This document shows positions 9,269 to 20,812 of a stretch of DNA of 64,000 bases, piece after piece. The position numbers and the translations under genes were made by a program. The stretch comes from Mycobacterium sp. 852002-51961_SCH5331710 (GTDB taxonomy: Bacteria > Actinomycetota > Actinomycetes > Mycobacteriales > Mycobacteriaceae), in assembly GCF_001665535.1 (NCBI RefSeq), contig NZ_LZSQ01000086.1, positions 30,573-94,572 on the forward strand. The letters are read 5' to 3'. The notes below the pieces were generated by a model. The model saw only the letters and a program-made list of their open reading frames with translations. It was not told the origin of the DNA and searched no databases. Each line of letters starts with the position of its first letter. Positions within the stretch are counted from its first letter, which is position 1.

Positions 9269-9274
9269 TAGCCT
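9269..9274 (+). promoter_or_regulatory. -10 box of a leaderless promoter for lcp1
   Basis: TAGCCT followed by exactly 6 nt and the ATG at 9281, the spacing of leaderless mycobacterial genes. No Shine-Dalgarno sequence precedes the ATG, which agrees. Confidence 0.55.
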
Positions 9275-9280
9275 GGGCTG

Positions 9281-10750
9281 ATGCCCGGTCGAATGCTTCG
9301 TGTCATCGCCGTGTCCGCGGCCTTGGCGATCGTGGTCGGTACCGGCGTCGCGTGGGGCAAGATCCGCTCGTTCGAGTCCGGCATCAATCACATCTCGTCG
9401 ATCGCGCTGGGCGAGGGCGGCGAGGACGGCGCGATCGACATCCTGCTCGTCGGGCTCGACAGCCGCACCGACGCGCACGGCAATCCCCTGTCCCAGGAGG
9501 AGCTGGCCACGCTGCGCGCGGGCGACGACGAGTCGACCAACACCGACACCATCATCCTGATTCGCGTGCCGAACAACGGAAAGTCCGCCACCGCCATCTC
9601 GATCCCCCGCGACTCCTATGTCGAGGCGCCGGGTATCGGCAAGATGAAGATCAATGGCGTCTACGGCTCGGAACATCTGGAGAAGATGACCGAGCTCGTC
9701 GAGGGCAAGGGAATGGACCCCGCCGATGCCGAGCCGCAGGCGACCGAGGCCGGCCGCGAGGCCCTGATCAAAACCGTCGCCAACCTCACCGGCGTCACCG
9801 TCGACCACTACGCCGAGGTCGGCCTGCTGGGCTTCGCGTTGATCACCGACGCCCTCGGTGGCGTCAATGTGTGTCTGAAAGAGGCGGTCTACGAACCCCT
9901 TTCGGGTGCCGATTTCCCGGCGGGCTGGCAGAAGCTGAACGGTCCGCAGGCGCTGAGTTTCGTGCGCCAGCGCCACGACCTGCCGCGCGGCGACCTCGAC
10001 CGGGTGACGCGCCAACAGGCCGTGATGGCTTCGCTTGCCCACGAGGTGATCTCGGGCAAGACGCTGTCGAGCCCGTCCACCTTGAACCGGCTGCAGGACG
10101 CGGTCCAGCGCTCGGTGGTGCTGTCCGATGGTTGGGACGTCATGGAATTCGCCGAGCAGCTGCAGAAGTTGGCCGCGGGTAACGTCGCGTTCGCCACCAT
10201 TCCGGTGCTGCAGGAGAACGGCTGGAGCGACGACGGCATGCAGAGTGTCGTGCGGGTCGACCCCAGCGAGGTCAAGAGTTGGGTGGAAAGCCTGCTGCAC
10301 GAGCAGGATCAGGGTAAGACCGAGGAGATCGCCTATTCGCCCGACAAGACCACCGTCGAGGTGGTCAACGCCACCGAAGTCAACGGTCTGGCCGCCTCGG
10401 TGTCACAGGTGTTGACCAACAAGGGCTTCAACCCCGGCCCAACGGGCAACCACGAGGGCGATCCGGTGGCCAACAGCCAGGTCCGCGCACCCAAGAGCGA
10501 CGACCTTGGCGCGCAGGCCGTTTCGGAGGATCTGGGCGGTTTGGCGATCGTCGAGGACCCGTCGGTGGCGCCCGGCAGCGTGCGGGTGGTGCTCGCCGAC
10601 GACTACACGGGCCCGGGCTCCGGCCTGGACGGTAGCAGCGTTCCGACGCTTGCCGCCGACTCCGTGACCGTGGGGTCGACGGAGACCGCACCGCCGCCGC
10701 CGTCGCCGATCCTGACCGCCGGATCCGACGATCCCGCGTGCATCAACTAG
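9281..10750 (+). CDS. lcp1: LytR-CpsA-Psr (LCP) ligase, arabinogalactan to peptidoglycan
   Basis: A 489-residue membrane-anchored LCP protein. One N-terminal transmembrane helix (residues about 5-25) is followed by the extracytoplasmic LCP domain: DILLVGLDSRTDAHG, the Asp-rich NTDTIILIRV, SIPRDSYVEAPG, and FVRQRHDLPRGDLDRVTRQQ with the arginines that grip the lipid pyrophosphate. A LytR_C domain (VEVVNATEVNGLAASV) lies near residue 355, then a Pro/Thr-rich tail. In M. tuberculosis the homologue Rv3267 (Lcp1/CpsA) joins arabinogalactan to peptidoglycan. The divergent linker genes rmlD and wbbL fit this role. Confidence 0.92.
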   Translation: MPGRMLRVIAVSAALAIVVGTGVAWGKIRSFESGINHISSIALGEGGEDGAIDILLVGLDSRTDAHGNPLSQEELATLRAGDDESTNTDTIILIRVPNNGKSATAISIPRDSYVEAPGIGKMKINGVYGSEHLEKMTELVEGKGMDPADAEPQATEAGREALIKTVANLTGVTVDHYAEVGLLGFALITDALGGVNVCLKEAVYEPLSGADFPAGWQKLNGPQALSFVRQRHDLPRGDLDRVTRQQAVMASLAHEVISGKTLSSPSTLNRLQDAVQRSVVLSDGWDVMEFAEQLQKLAAGNVAFATIPVLQENGWSDDGMQSVVRVDPSEVKSWVESLLHEQDQGKTEEIAYSPDKTTVEVVNATEVNGLAASVSQVLTNKGFNPGPTGNHEGDPVANSQVRAPKSDDLGAQAVSEDLGGLAIVEDPSVAPGSVRVVLADDYTGPGSGLDGSSVPTLAADSVTVGSTETAPPPPSPILTAGSDDPACIN

Positions 10751-10751
10751 C

Positions 10752-11474
10752 GTGACTACGCTCAGCGGCGCGATCCTCGACCCGCTCATGGCCTCCGACC
10801 CGGCGGGCCCGCGGATCACCTATTACGACGACGCCACCGGCGAACGGATCGAGTTGTCGACCGCCACGCTCACGAACTGGGCCGCCAAGACCGCCAACCT
10901 GTTACGCGACGAGTTGGGCGCCGGCCCGTCGACGCGCGTCGCGGTTCTGCTGCCCGCGCACTGGCAGAGCGCCGCGGTGTACTTCGGCATCTGGTGGATC
11001 GGCGCCGAGGTGGTGCTCGGTGCCGACGACGCGGCCGACGTCGCGCTGTGTATCGCGGACCGGCTGGCCGAGGCCGACGAGATCGTGGGCATGGGCGGCG
11101 GAATAGGTGAGGTCGCGGTCCTGTCGCTGGACCCGTTCGGCAAGCCCGCCGCCGACCTGCCGGTCGGGGTGACCGACTACGCCACCGCCGTTCGGGTCCA
11201 CGGCGACCAGATCGTTCCCGAGCGCTCCCCCGGCCCCGCATTGAACGGCCGTGGCGTCGACGACGTGCTCGAAGCGGCCCACGAAGCCGCTGCAGCGCAA
11301 GGGATTACGGCTTCCGATCGCGTGCTGTCCAGCGCCGGCTGGGATACCGCCGACGAGCTCGTCGAGCACCTGCTGGCCCTCTTCGCCGTCGGCGCCTCGC
11401 TCGTGCAGGTGGCCAACCCCGATCCCGCGCTGGCCGATCGGCGCAGGGCGACGGAGAAGGTCACCAAGGGCTGA
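10752..11474 (+). CDS. TIGR03089-family protein (Rv3268 homologue)
   Basis: A 240-residue actinobacterial protein of unknown function. Its N-terminal half resembles the start of adenylate-forming enzymes (RITYYDDATGERIELS, ANLLRDELGAGPSTRVAVLLPAHWQSA), but the AMP-binding P-loop and C-terminal domain of acyl-CoA synthetases are absent. It may be a shortened relative without ligase activity (inference). It begins one base after the lcp1 stop and is surely co-transcribed with it. A hairpin element (11491-11552) follows within 20 bp of the stop. Confidence 0.8.
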   Translation: MTTLSGAILDPLMASDPAGPRITYYDDATGERIELSTATLTNWAAKTANLLRDELGAGPSTRVAVLLPAHWQSAAVYFGIWWIGAEVVLGADDAADVALCIADRLAEADEIVGMGGGIGEVAVLSLDPFGKPAADLPVGVTDYATAVRVHGDQIVPERSPGPALNGRGVDDVLEAAHEAAAAQGITASDRVLSSAGWDTADELVEHLLALFAVGASLVQVANPDPALADRRRATEKVTKG

Positions 11475-11490
11475 CCGTCGCGCCTTCTCT

Positions 11491-11552
11491 CGCGAGCAGA
11501 CGCAAAACTGCCCATTTCTCGGCGAAATGAGGCAGTTTTGCGTCTGCTCGCG
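11491..11552. repeat. Hairpin repeat element, copy 1 (inverted relative to copies 2 and 3)
   Basis: A 62-bp palindromic element. The outer arms, 22 bp each (11491-11512 and 11531-11552), are perfect inverted repeats beginning CGCGAGCAGACGCAAAAC. The core continues the stem with CATTTC/GAAATG and one bulged A, leaving a 5-base loop. It sits between the TIGR03089 stop and the multicopper oxidase start. Read on the minus strand it is identical to copy 2 over 60 bp except for one loop base. It could end transcription of the lcp1 operon, but there is no T tract. Confidence 0.9.
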
Positions 11553-11577
11553 GGGCCGTGGTGCCACGCTGAGGAGC

Positions 11578-13002
11578 GTGATCGACCGGCGCGGTTTCCT
11601 CGTGCTGTCGGCCGGCGTGGCGGCAGGCGTCGTGGGCGCGTGTTCGTCGCGTAACGAGCCGGCGCCTGCGGACCGTGGCGACGGGTTCGACATCACGTTC
11701 GCCCCCGCGGAGGTGGACGTCGATCTCGGTGGGGTCGCGGTTCGCACGTGGGCGTATGCCGACGGGGTGCCCGGGCCGGAGATCCGAATCCGCAAGGGCG
11801 AGAGGATGCGCGCGCAGCTGAACAACAGACTGCCCGCACCAACCACCATTCACTGGCACGGCCTCGCGATACCCAACCCGATGGACGGCGTGCCCGTGCT
11901 GACGCAGCCCGCAGTGCCCGCGGGCGAGTCGTTCACCTACGACTTCGTCGTGCCCGACGCCGGGACCTACTGGTATCACTCCCACGAGGGCACCCAACTC
12001 GACCGCGGCCTCTACGGTCCGCTGATCATCGAGGATGCCGCCGACGGCGCCGACTACGACGATGAACTCGTCATCGTGCTCGACGACTGGGTCGACGGCA
12101 CCGGGCGCACACCCGACCAGGTGCTGGCCGACCTGAACAGGGCAGGCATGGCGCCGATGCCGAACGTCCCGGACGCCGGCATCACCCCGGCCACACCGCT
12201 CGGCGACGACGGCGGCGACGTCACCTACCCCTACTACCTCGTCAACGGCCGGGTGGCCGTCGACCCGCATGTGGTCGATTACCGTGCCGGACAACGTATC
12301 CGGCTGCGGATCATCAACGCCGGGTCGGACACCGCGTTCCAGGTCGGCGTGCCCGGCCACCCGCTGCGGGTTATCGCCACCGATGGGTTCCCGGTCGAGA
12401 CCAGGCAGGTCGATTCGGTCATCCTCGGAATGGGTGAACGTGCCGACGCGATCGTCACGCTGCAGGCGTCGGCTCCCGTCGTCGCCGCGGCGCATCGCAA
12501 GGACGGCTACGCCCGGCTCAACATGCGCGTCGACAAGAAGGCCGGCCCAGCCGGCATCGAGGACTACGTCGCGACGCTGCGCAGGCGCGCTCCGCTCGAC
12601 ACCGCGACGCTGGCGGCCGCACCGGAGGTGAACCTGCCCGCCGGCGCCCCACAGCAGGTCATCGACATGCGGCTCGCCGGTCCGGTGGACGGCTACACGT
12701 GGACGATCAACGGACGTCGCTACGATCCGCCCCGCGACGGATACGCGGTGACGCGCGACCAACGCGTGCGCATCCGCTACGTCAACGAGTCGAAGATGTT
12801 CCACCCCATGCACTTACACGGGCACACGTTCCAAGTGATGGGGCCCGGTGGGCCGCTGGCCCGCAAAGACACGGTGCTCGTCGCACCGCTGCGCACCGTC
12901 GAGATCGACTTCGACACCGACAACCCCGGTCGGTGGATCACCCACTGCCACAACACGTATCACCTCGAAGCGGGCATGGCCACGTTTATCGAGTACACCT
13001 GA
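11578..13002 (+). CDS. Multicopper oxidase, Tat-exported probable lipoprotein
   Basis: A 474-residue three-domain multicopper oxidase, which oxidises a substrate such as Cu(I) while reducing oxygen to water outside the membrane. The N-terminus has a twin-arginine signal (DRRGFLVLSAG) ending in GVVGAC, so Cys22 is probably lipid-modified. All four copper motifs are present: IHWHG, WYHSHEG, FHPMHLHGHTF and THCHNTYHLEAGM, the last with a Met axial ligand. A role in copper tolerance, as for mycobacterial MmcO, is likely but not shown. GTG 11578 is chosen because the signal peptide starts there; the GAGGAG upstream is only 1 nt away, so initiation is uncertain. The gene lies exactly between two inverted hairpin elements, with no such gene at this place in M. 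tuberculosis as I recall it. Confidence 0.88.
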   Translation: MIDRRGFLVLSAGVAAGVVGACSSRNEPAPADRGDGFDITFAPAEVDVDLGGVAVRTWAYADGVPGPEIRIRKGERMRAQLNNRLPAPTTIHWHGLAIPNPMDGVPVLTQPAVPAGESFTYDFVVPDAGTYWYHSHEGTQLDRGLYGPLIIEDAADGADYDDELVIVLDDWVDGTGRTPDQVLADLNRAGMAPMPNVPDAGITPATPLGDDGGDVTYPYYLVNGRVAVDPHVVDYRAGQRIRLRIINAGSDTAFQVGVPGHPLRVIATDGFPVETRQVDSVILGMGERADAIVTLQASAPVVAAAHRKDGYARLNMRVDKKAGPAGIEDYVATLRRRAPLDTATLAAAPEVNLPAGAPQQVIDMRLAGPVDGYTWTINGRRYDPPRDGYAVTRDQRVRIRYVNESKMFHPMHLHGHTFQVMGPGGPLARKDTVLVAPLRTVEIDFDTDNPGRWITHCHNTYHLEAGMATFIEYT

Positions 13003-13007
13003 ACCCC

Positions 13008-13069
13008 GGCGAGCAGACGCAAAACTGCCTCATTTCGCCAAGAAATGGGCAGTTTTGCGTCTGCTCGCG
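13008..13069. repeat. Hairpin repeat element, copy 2
   Basis: The second copy, 6 bp after the multicopper oxidase stop. Arms 13009-13029 and 13048-13068 pair perfectly over 21 bp, and the core again pairs (CATTTC/GAAATG) around a short loop. It is the mirror image of copy 1 with one changed base in the loop. A purine-rich tail (GAAGAAAGGGAGG) follows; similar purine-rich bases follow the same side of the other two copies. Confidence 0.9.
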
Positions 13070-13088
13070 GAAGAAAGGGAGGGGGCTA

Positions 13089-14252
13089 CTACTTCAGCAG
13101 GGCGCGCGACATCACCACGCGCTGAATCTGGTTGGTGCCCTCGTAGATCTGAGTGATCTTGGCGTCGCGCATGTACCGCTCGACGGGGAAGTCGGTGGTG
13201 TAGCCGTAGCCGCCGAACAACTGCACGGCGTTGGTGGTCACCTCCATCGCGACGTCGGAGGCCAAACACTTCGACGCCGAGGAGATGAACCCGAGGTCGG
13301 GCTCGCCGCGTTCGGCGCGAGCAGCCGCGGAATACACGGTCAACCGGGCGGCCTCGATCTTCATCGCCATGTCGGCGAGCATGAACTGCACGGCTTGGAA
13401 GTCGCCGATCGGCTTGCCGAACTGCTTGCGCTCCTTGACATATGCGATCGAGGCGTCGAGTGCGCCCTGCGCGATGCCGACCGCCTGCGCGCCGATCGTC
13501 GGGCGGGTGTGGTCCAGGGTGGCGAGCGCGGTCTTGAACCCGGTGCCCTCGTCGCCGATGATCCGGTCGGCCGGGATCCGGCAGTCCTCGAAGTACAACT
13601 CGGTGGTGGGCGATCCCTTGATACCCATCTTCTTCTCCTTGGCGCCGATGGAGAAGCCGGGGTCGTCCTTGTGCACAATGAACGCCGAGATGCCGTTGGC
13701 CTTCTTGTCCGGGTCGGTGACCGCCATCACCGTGTACCAGGTCGACTGGCCGCCGTTGGAGATCCAGCACTTGGCGCCGTTGAGCACCCACTCGTCGCCC
13801 TCCCGGCGGGCCCTGGTGCGCATCGAAGCGGCGTCGCTGCCCGCCTCGCGCTCCGAGAGTGCGTAGGAGGCGACGGCCTCACCCGCGGCGATCGAGGGCA
13901 GCACCTGCTTCTTCAGTTCCTCGCTGCCGCGCAGCAGCAGCCCCATGGTGCCGAGCTTGTTGCAGATCGGGATCAGCGACGACGACGCGCAGACCCTGGC
14001 GACCTCTTCGATCACGATGCAGGCCGCGATCGAATCGCCGCCCTGACCGCCGTACTCCTCGGGGATGTGGATGGCGGCCATGCCGGAAGCTGTCAGCGCC
14101 GCAAGCGCCTCGTCGGTGTAGCGCGCCTTCTCGTCGACGTCGGCGGCGTGCGGGGCGATCTCCTTCTCACAGAGGTCGCGCAGCACCGCGCGCAGTTCGT
14201 TGTGCTCGTCGGAGAGCTGAAAGAGGTCGAATGACGGGTTGCCGATGGCCAT
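13089..14252 (-). CDS. fadE25: Acyl-CoA dehydrogenase FadE25
   Basis: A 387-residue FAD-dependent acyl-CoA dehydrogenase, which introduces the first double bond in beta-oxidation. Motifs include YALSEREAGSDAASM, WISNGGQSTWYTVMAV (FAD/substrate region), and the C-terminal LFGGYGYTTDFPVERYMRDAKITQIYEGTNQIQR with the usual catalytic Glu of the YEGT segment. The ATG has a GGAG Shine-Dalgarno 9-10 nt upstream. It is upstream of purE and purK in the opposite sense of operon order (it lies 3' of them on the same strand), as Rv3274c. The exact chain length preference is unknown. Confidence 0.92.
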   Translation of the reverse strand: MAIGNPSFDLFQLSDEHNELRAVLRDLCEKEIAPHAADVDEKARYTDEALAALTASGMAAIHIPEEYGGQGGDSIAACIVIEEVARVCASSSLIPICNKLGTMGLLLRGSEELKKQVLPSIAAGEAVASYALSEREAGSDAASMRTRARREGDEWVLNGAKCWISNGGQSTWYTVMAVTDPDKKANGISAFIVHKDDPGFSIGAKEKKMGIKGSPTTELYFEDCRIPADRIIGDEGTGFKTALATLDHTRPTIGAQAVGIAQGALDASIAYVKERKQFGKPIGDFQAVQFMLADMAMKIEAARLTVYSAAARAERGEPDLGFISSASKCLASDVAMEVTTNAVQLFGGYGYTTDFPVERYMRDAKITQIYEGTNQIQRVVMSRALLK

Positions 14253-14304
14253 GAAAACTCCTTGCTACTCGCCGGTAACCCTACTCTCGCGGGCCCCGGT
14301 CGAC

Positions 14305-14817
14305 CTATTCGCCGAGTAGGCGGTCCCGCAGCGCCGCGTCCTTCTGCAGCACCGTGTCGTGCAGGTCGGCCTGGAAACGCACGACCCGCTCGCGCAGGGC
14401 GGCGTCGGCCGCTCCCAGGATCCGCACCGCCAACAACCCCGCGTTGCGGGCCCCGCCGATCGACACCGTGGCCACCGGGACCCCGGCGGGCATCTGCACG
14501 ATCGACAGCAGCGAGTCCAGGCCGTCGAGCTTGGCCAGCGGCACCGGCACGCCGATCACGGGCAGTGGGGTCGCCGAAGCCACCATGCCGGGCAGGTGCG
14601 CCGCCCCGCCCGCGCCGGCGATGATCACCTCGATGCCGCGGTCGGCCGCGCCCTGGGCGTATTCGAGCATGCGGACCGGCGTGCGGTGTGCGGAGACGAC
14701 GCCGACCTCGAAAGGCACCTCGAACTCGGCCAGCGCGTGGGCGGCATCCTCCATCACCGACCAGTCGCTGTCGCTACCCATGATCAGGCCGACGCGCGGC
14801 GCAGGAGCGCTACTCAT
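14305..14817 (-). CDS. purE: N5-carboxyaminoimidazole ribonucleotide mutase
   Basis: A 170-residue class I PurE, which moves the carboxyl group of N5-CAIR to make CAIR in purine synthesis. Motifs are [11 protein letters not shown] (phosphate binding), VVSAHRTP with the catalytic His, and [15 protein letters not shown]. It works with PurK, whose gene is immediately upstream and overlaps it by 8 bp. Both length and order match Rv3275c. Confidence 0.96.
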   Translation of the reverse strand: MSSAPAPRVGLIMGSDSDWSVMEDAAHALAEFEVPFEVGVVSAHRTPVRMLEYAQGAADRGIEVIIAGAGGAAHLPGMVASATPLPVIGVPVPLAKLDGLDSLLSIVQMPAGVPVATVSIGGARNAGLLAVRILGAADAALRERVVRFQADLHDTVLQKDAALRDRLLGE

Positions 14818-16036
14818 GTGGGTCCCATCCGTCCGTCCATTCCGCGTGCGACAACCAGTGTGCCGCCCTCACCGCGCGCTCGCGCACATCGGCGACGTAC
14901 GCGTCGTCGTCCAGCGAGCCCGTCGCCTCGCCGAGCACGTTGACGTGGCCGATCTTTCGGCCCGGCCGCTCGGCCTTCCCGTACAGATGGACCTTGGCGT
15001 CGGGCATCCGCGCGAACAGGTGATGCAGCCTCTCGTCCATCGTCATCGCCGGGGCCTCTTGCGCGCCAAGGACATTGGCCATGACGGTGACCGGAGCGAT
15101 CGGCGCGGTGTCGCCCAGCGGATAGTCGAGCACCGCGCGCAGGTGCTGTTCGAACTGGCCGGTGTACGCACCGTCCATGGTCCAGTGCCCTGAGTTGTGC
15201 GGTCGCATCGCGAGCTCGTTGACCAGCAGCGCGCCGTCGACGGTTTCGAACAGCTCGACGGCCAACACGCCGACGACGCCGAGCTCAGCAGCCAGCTTCA
15301 GTCCCAATTGGCCTGCCGCCGCACGCAATTCGTCGTCCAGGCCCGGCGCGGGTGCGATCACCTCGACGCAGATGCCGTCGCGCTGCACGGTCTCCACCAC
15401 CGGCCACGCGGCGCCCTGCCCGAACGGCGAACGCGCCACCAGGGCAGCCAGTTCGCGCCGCATCGCGACCTTCTCCTCGACCAGGACCTGCGCCCCGCCG
15501 TCCAGATACCGCTGCGCGGCGTCGCGCGCCTCGGCGACGTCCGCGGCCAGCGTGACTCCGCGCCCGTCGTAGCCGCCGCGCACGGTCTTGACGACGACCG
15601 GGCCGCCGACCCGCTCGGCGAACGCGTCGACGTCAGCCAGCTCCTCGACCGCCGCGAATCGCGGCACCGGCGCGCCGAGCGCCTCCAGCCTGCGGCGCAT
15701 GACCAGCTTGTCCTGGGCGTGCACCAGCGCCGACGGCGGCGGTGCCACGTTGGCGCCCTCGGCGAGCAGCTTCTCCAGAAGCTCGGTCGGCACGTGTTCG
15801 TGGTCGAAAGTCAGCGCATCGGCGCCGGCGGCGACGCGGCGCAGCGCGTCGAGATCGGTGTGTGTGCCCAGCACCACATCGGGGCTGACCTGCGCGGCCG
15901 GGTCACCGGCATCGACCGCGAGCACACGCAGCGTCTGGCCGAGCGCGATCGCGGCCTGATGGGTCATCCGGGCCAGCTGACCACCGCCGACCATGGCGAC
16001 CACCGGGGGTCCTTTGGGGTTCTGCGACACGTCCAC
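14810..16036 (-). CDS. purK: N5-carboxyaminoimidazole ribonucleotide synthase
   Basis: A 408-residue ATP-grasp enzyme that makes N5-CAIR from AIR, bicarbonate and ATP. The N-terminus has [12 protein letters not shown], the ATP-grasp core shows [15 protein letters not shown] and [13 protein letters not shown], and the active site has [32 protein letters not shown] residues near 270. GTG 16036 is the likely start; GTG 16030 two codons later is an alternative. The promoter region is shared with the divergent GtrA gene. Confidence 0.95.
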   Translation of the reverse strand: MDVSQNPKGPPVVAMVGGGQLARMTHQAAIALGQTLRVLAVDAGDPAAQVSPDVVLGTHTDLDALRRVAAGADALTFDHEHVPTELLEKLLAEGANVAPPPSALVHAQDKLVMRRRLEALGAPVPRFAAVEELADVDAFAERVGGPVVVKTVRGGYDGRGVTLAADVAEARDAAQRYLDGGAQVLVEEKVAMRRELAALVARSPFGQGAAWPVVETVQRDGICVEVIAPAPGLDDELRAAAGQLGLKLAAELGVVGVLAVELFETVDGALLVNELAMRPHNSGHWTMDGAYTGQFEQHLRAVLDYPLGDTAPIAPVTVMANVLGAQEAPAMTMDERLHHLFARMPDAKVHLYGKAERPGRKIGHVNVLGEATGSLDDDAYVADVRERAVRAAHWLSHAEWTDGWDPHE

Positions 16037-16119
16037 ATGGTGTCATGACGACCGGTCCGGGTCGGCCCCCGCGTACCCACCGCGACCTGCATGGGTACAC
16101 GTAGGCTGCCGGATTTACG

Positions 16120-16125
16120 TACACT
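16120..16125 (+). promoter_or_regulatory. -10 box before the GtrA-family gene
   Basis: TACACT followed by 8 nt and the GTG at 16134. This is consistent with a leaderless or nearly leaderless transcript. Confidence 0.4.
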
Positions 16126-16133
16126 GCCCTGTT

Positions 16134-16811
16134 GTGTCCTTTACCGATGCGACGATCGCGCGGCTGCCGAAACCGGTACGGCCGTACTTCGAGCGGCATC
16201 ACGAACTCATCAAGTTCGCGATAGTCGGCGCGACGACGTTCATCATCGACACGTCCGTCTTCTACACGCTCAAGCTCACGGTGCTCGAGCCCAAGCCGGT
16301 CACGGCGAAGATCATCGCGGGCATTGTCGCGGTGATCGCGTCCTACATCCTCAACCGCGAGTGGAGCTTCCGCGACCGCGGCGGCCGCGAGCGTCATCAC
16401 GAGGCGCTGCTGTTCTTCGGCTTCTCCGGCGTCGGCGTGCTGTTGAGCATGGCCCCGCTGTGGTTCTCCAGCTACGTGCTGATGCTGCGGGTGCCCGAGG
16501 TCAGCCTGACCGTCGAGAACATCGCCGACTTCATCGCCGCCTACATCATCGGCAACCTGCTGCAGATGGCGTTCCGGTTCTGGGCGTTCCGGCGCTGGGT
16601 GTTCCCCGACGAGTTCGGCCGCAACCCCGACAAGGCGGTCGAGTCGCTCACCGCGGGCGGGCTCGCCGAGCTCATGGAGGACCACCACGAGCACGTCGAT
16701 CACGTCGACGGCGAGGGCAACGTCACGCCGCTGCGCCGGCCCGGCCGACACGCCGGCAAGGTTGCTCAGCTGGGCGACTCCTCCGAGCCCAGGGTGTCGA
16801 AGACCTCGTGA
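16134..16811 (+). CDS. GtrA-family membrane protein (Rv3277 homologue)
   Basis: A 225-residue membrane protein with four hydrophobic helices between about residues 25 and 160 (KFAIVGATTFIIDTSVFYTL, IIAGIVAVIASYIL, the ALLFFGFSGVGVLL region, and YIIGNLLQMAFRFWAF). GtrA proteins take part in moving or modifying lipid-linked sugars, often flipping a polyprenyl-phosphate sugar. The C-terminal 65 residues are hydrophilic and His/Glu-rich. GTG 16134 is preferred over the longer open frame. Its last 46 bp overlap the end of the convergent PH-domain gene. Confidence 0.85.
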   Translation: MSFTDATIARLPKPVRPYFERHHELIKFAIVGATTFIIDTSVFYTLKLTVLEPKPVTAKIIAGIVAVIASYILNREWSFRDRGGRERHHEALLFFGFSGVGVLLSMAPLWFSSYVLMLRVPEVSLTVENIADFIAAYIIGNLLQMAFRFWAFRRWVFPDEFGRNPDKAVESLTAGGLAELMEDHHEHVDHVDGEGNVTPLRRPGRHAGKVAQLGDSSEPRVSKTS

Positions 16812-17284
16812 TACAGCAGCGAGTGGACGTGCTCCACTCGCGGGATGTCGTGGAACTCGAGCGGGTCCTGCGCCGCTGACTCGATGATCAACGTGCCGGT
16901 TCGCAAGATGCGGTCCAGCAGCGCGTGCCGGAACTCGACGCTGTTGATCCGGGCCAGCGGGATGTCGATGCCCGACCGGGTCAACACGCCGTGGCGGAAC
17001 ATGACGCGACGATCGGTGATCACGAAGTGCGTGGTCCACCAGTTCAGGAACGGCCACAGCGTCAGCCATCCGACGATGATCAGCCAGATCGCGGCGATCA
17101 CGATCAGCACGACGTTGCGGGCGGTCTGGTCCCAGCCGGTGCTGTTGACGTAGCCGCCGCCGAACGCGGCCAACGCCGTGACAACGAGCAGGATCAGGAC
17201 CGGCCCGATGAGCCGCTTCCAGTGCGGATGGCGGTGCAGCACCACCTGCTCGTCGGACGCGAGCACGTTATCCGGGTAACCCAT
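16766..17284 (-). CDS. PH-domain (bPH2) membrane protein (Rv3278c homologue)
   Basis: A 172-residue protein with two adjacent transmembrane helices (LIGPVLILLVVTALAAFGGGYV and VVLIVIAAIWLIIVGWLTLW) followed by a bacterial pleckstrin-homology domain (FVITDRRVMFRHGVLTRSGIDIPLARINSVEF). Proteins of this type are common in actinobacteria; no function is established. It lies downstream of birA on the same strand with 20 bp between them, and its 3' end is antisense to the end of the GtrA gene. Confidence 0.85.
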   Translation of the reverse strand: MGYPDNVLASDEQVVLHRHPHWKRLIGPVLILLVVTALAAFGGGYVNSTGWDQTARNVVLIVIAAIWLIIVGWLTLWPFLNWWTTHFVITDRRVMFRHGVLTRSGIDIPLARINSVEFRHALLDRILRTGTLIIESAAQDPLEFHDIPRVEHVHSLLYHEVFDTLGSEESPS

Positions 17285-17304
17285 GCGATGACTTTAGGAC
17301 GAAA

Positions 17305-20133
<2,829 letters not shown>

Positions 20134-20137
<4 letters not shown>

Positions 20138-20775
20138 CGCGCGTCGTCCTCGGTTCGGCCTCCTCCGGCCGCCGAAAAGTGTTGCGGCAAGCCGGAATCG
20201 ATCCGCTGATCGTGGTCTCCGGGGTCGACGAGGACGCCGTCATCGCCGACCTCGGCCCGGCGGCGACGCCTGCGGAGGTGACGGTCGCGCTCGCGACGGC
20301 CAAGGCCGACGCCGTCGTCGCCGACCTCGATCCCGCCGTCGGCACGGACTGCGTCGTGATCGGGTGCGACTCCATGCTGCTGCGCGACGGCGCGTTGGTC
20401 GGCAAGCCGGCCTCGCCCGAGACGGCGCTGGCCGACTGGCGCCAGATGGCGGGCAACTCCGGCCGGCTGTACACCGGACACTGCGTGATTCGGCTGCGCG
20501 ACAACGAGATTGCTTGCCGACTGGCCGAGGCCACCTCCACCACGGTGCACTTCGCGACACCGTCAGACGTCGATCTCGAGGCTTACGTCGCCAGCGGGGA
20601 GCCGACCGCGGTGGCCGGCGGCTTCACCCTCGACGGTTTGGGCGGCTGGTTCGTCGACGGCGTCGAGGGCGACCCCTCGTCGGTGATCGGCATCGGCCTA
20701 CCGCTGGTCCGCGGCATGTTCGAGCGGGCCGGACTGTCGCTGGCCGACCTCTGGCGCGACAACCCGGTCACCTGA
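20134..20775 (+). CDS. maf: Maf-type nucleoside triphosphate pyrophosphatase
   Basis: A 213-residue Maf/Ham1-like enzyme that hydrolyses non-canonical or excess nucleoside triphosphates. Signature residues: [17 protein letters not shown] at the N-terminus, [25 protein letters not shown], and the C-terminal [16 protein letters not shown]. It sits between accE5 and sseA as in Rv3282, apparently co-transcribed with the carboxylase genes by overlap. Confidence 0.93.
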
Positions 20776-20799
20776 TCCCACGGGATACGCGTGCCTCGG

Positions 20800-20805
20800 T
20801 AGGCT
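20800..20805 (+). promoter_or_regulatory. -10 box of a leaderless promoter for sseA
   Basis: TAGGCT followed by 7 nt and the sseA GTG. This suggests that sseA-sufE can be transcribed separately from the accD5 operon. Confidence 0.5.
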
Positions 20806-20812
20806 CGGGTTT

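Noticed and set aside
11491..11552. The hairpin repeats as a CRISPR array
   Set aside because: Single palindromes far apart with no regular spacers and no cas genes.
11491..13069. The oxidase with its flanks as a classical insertion sequence
   Set aside because: There is no transposase reading frame, and no target-site duplication is visible outside the two elements.
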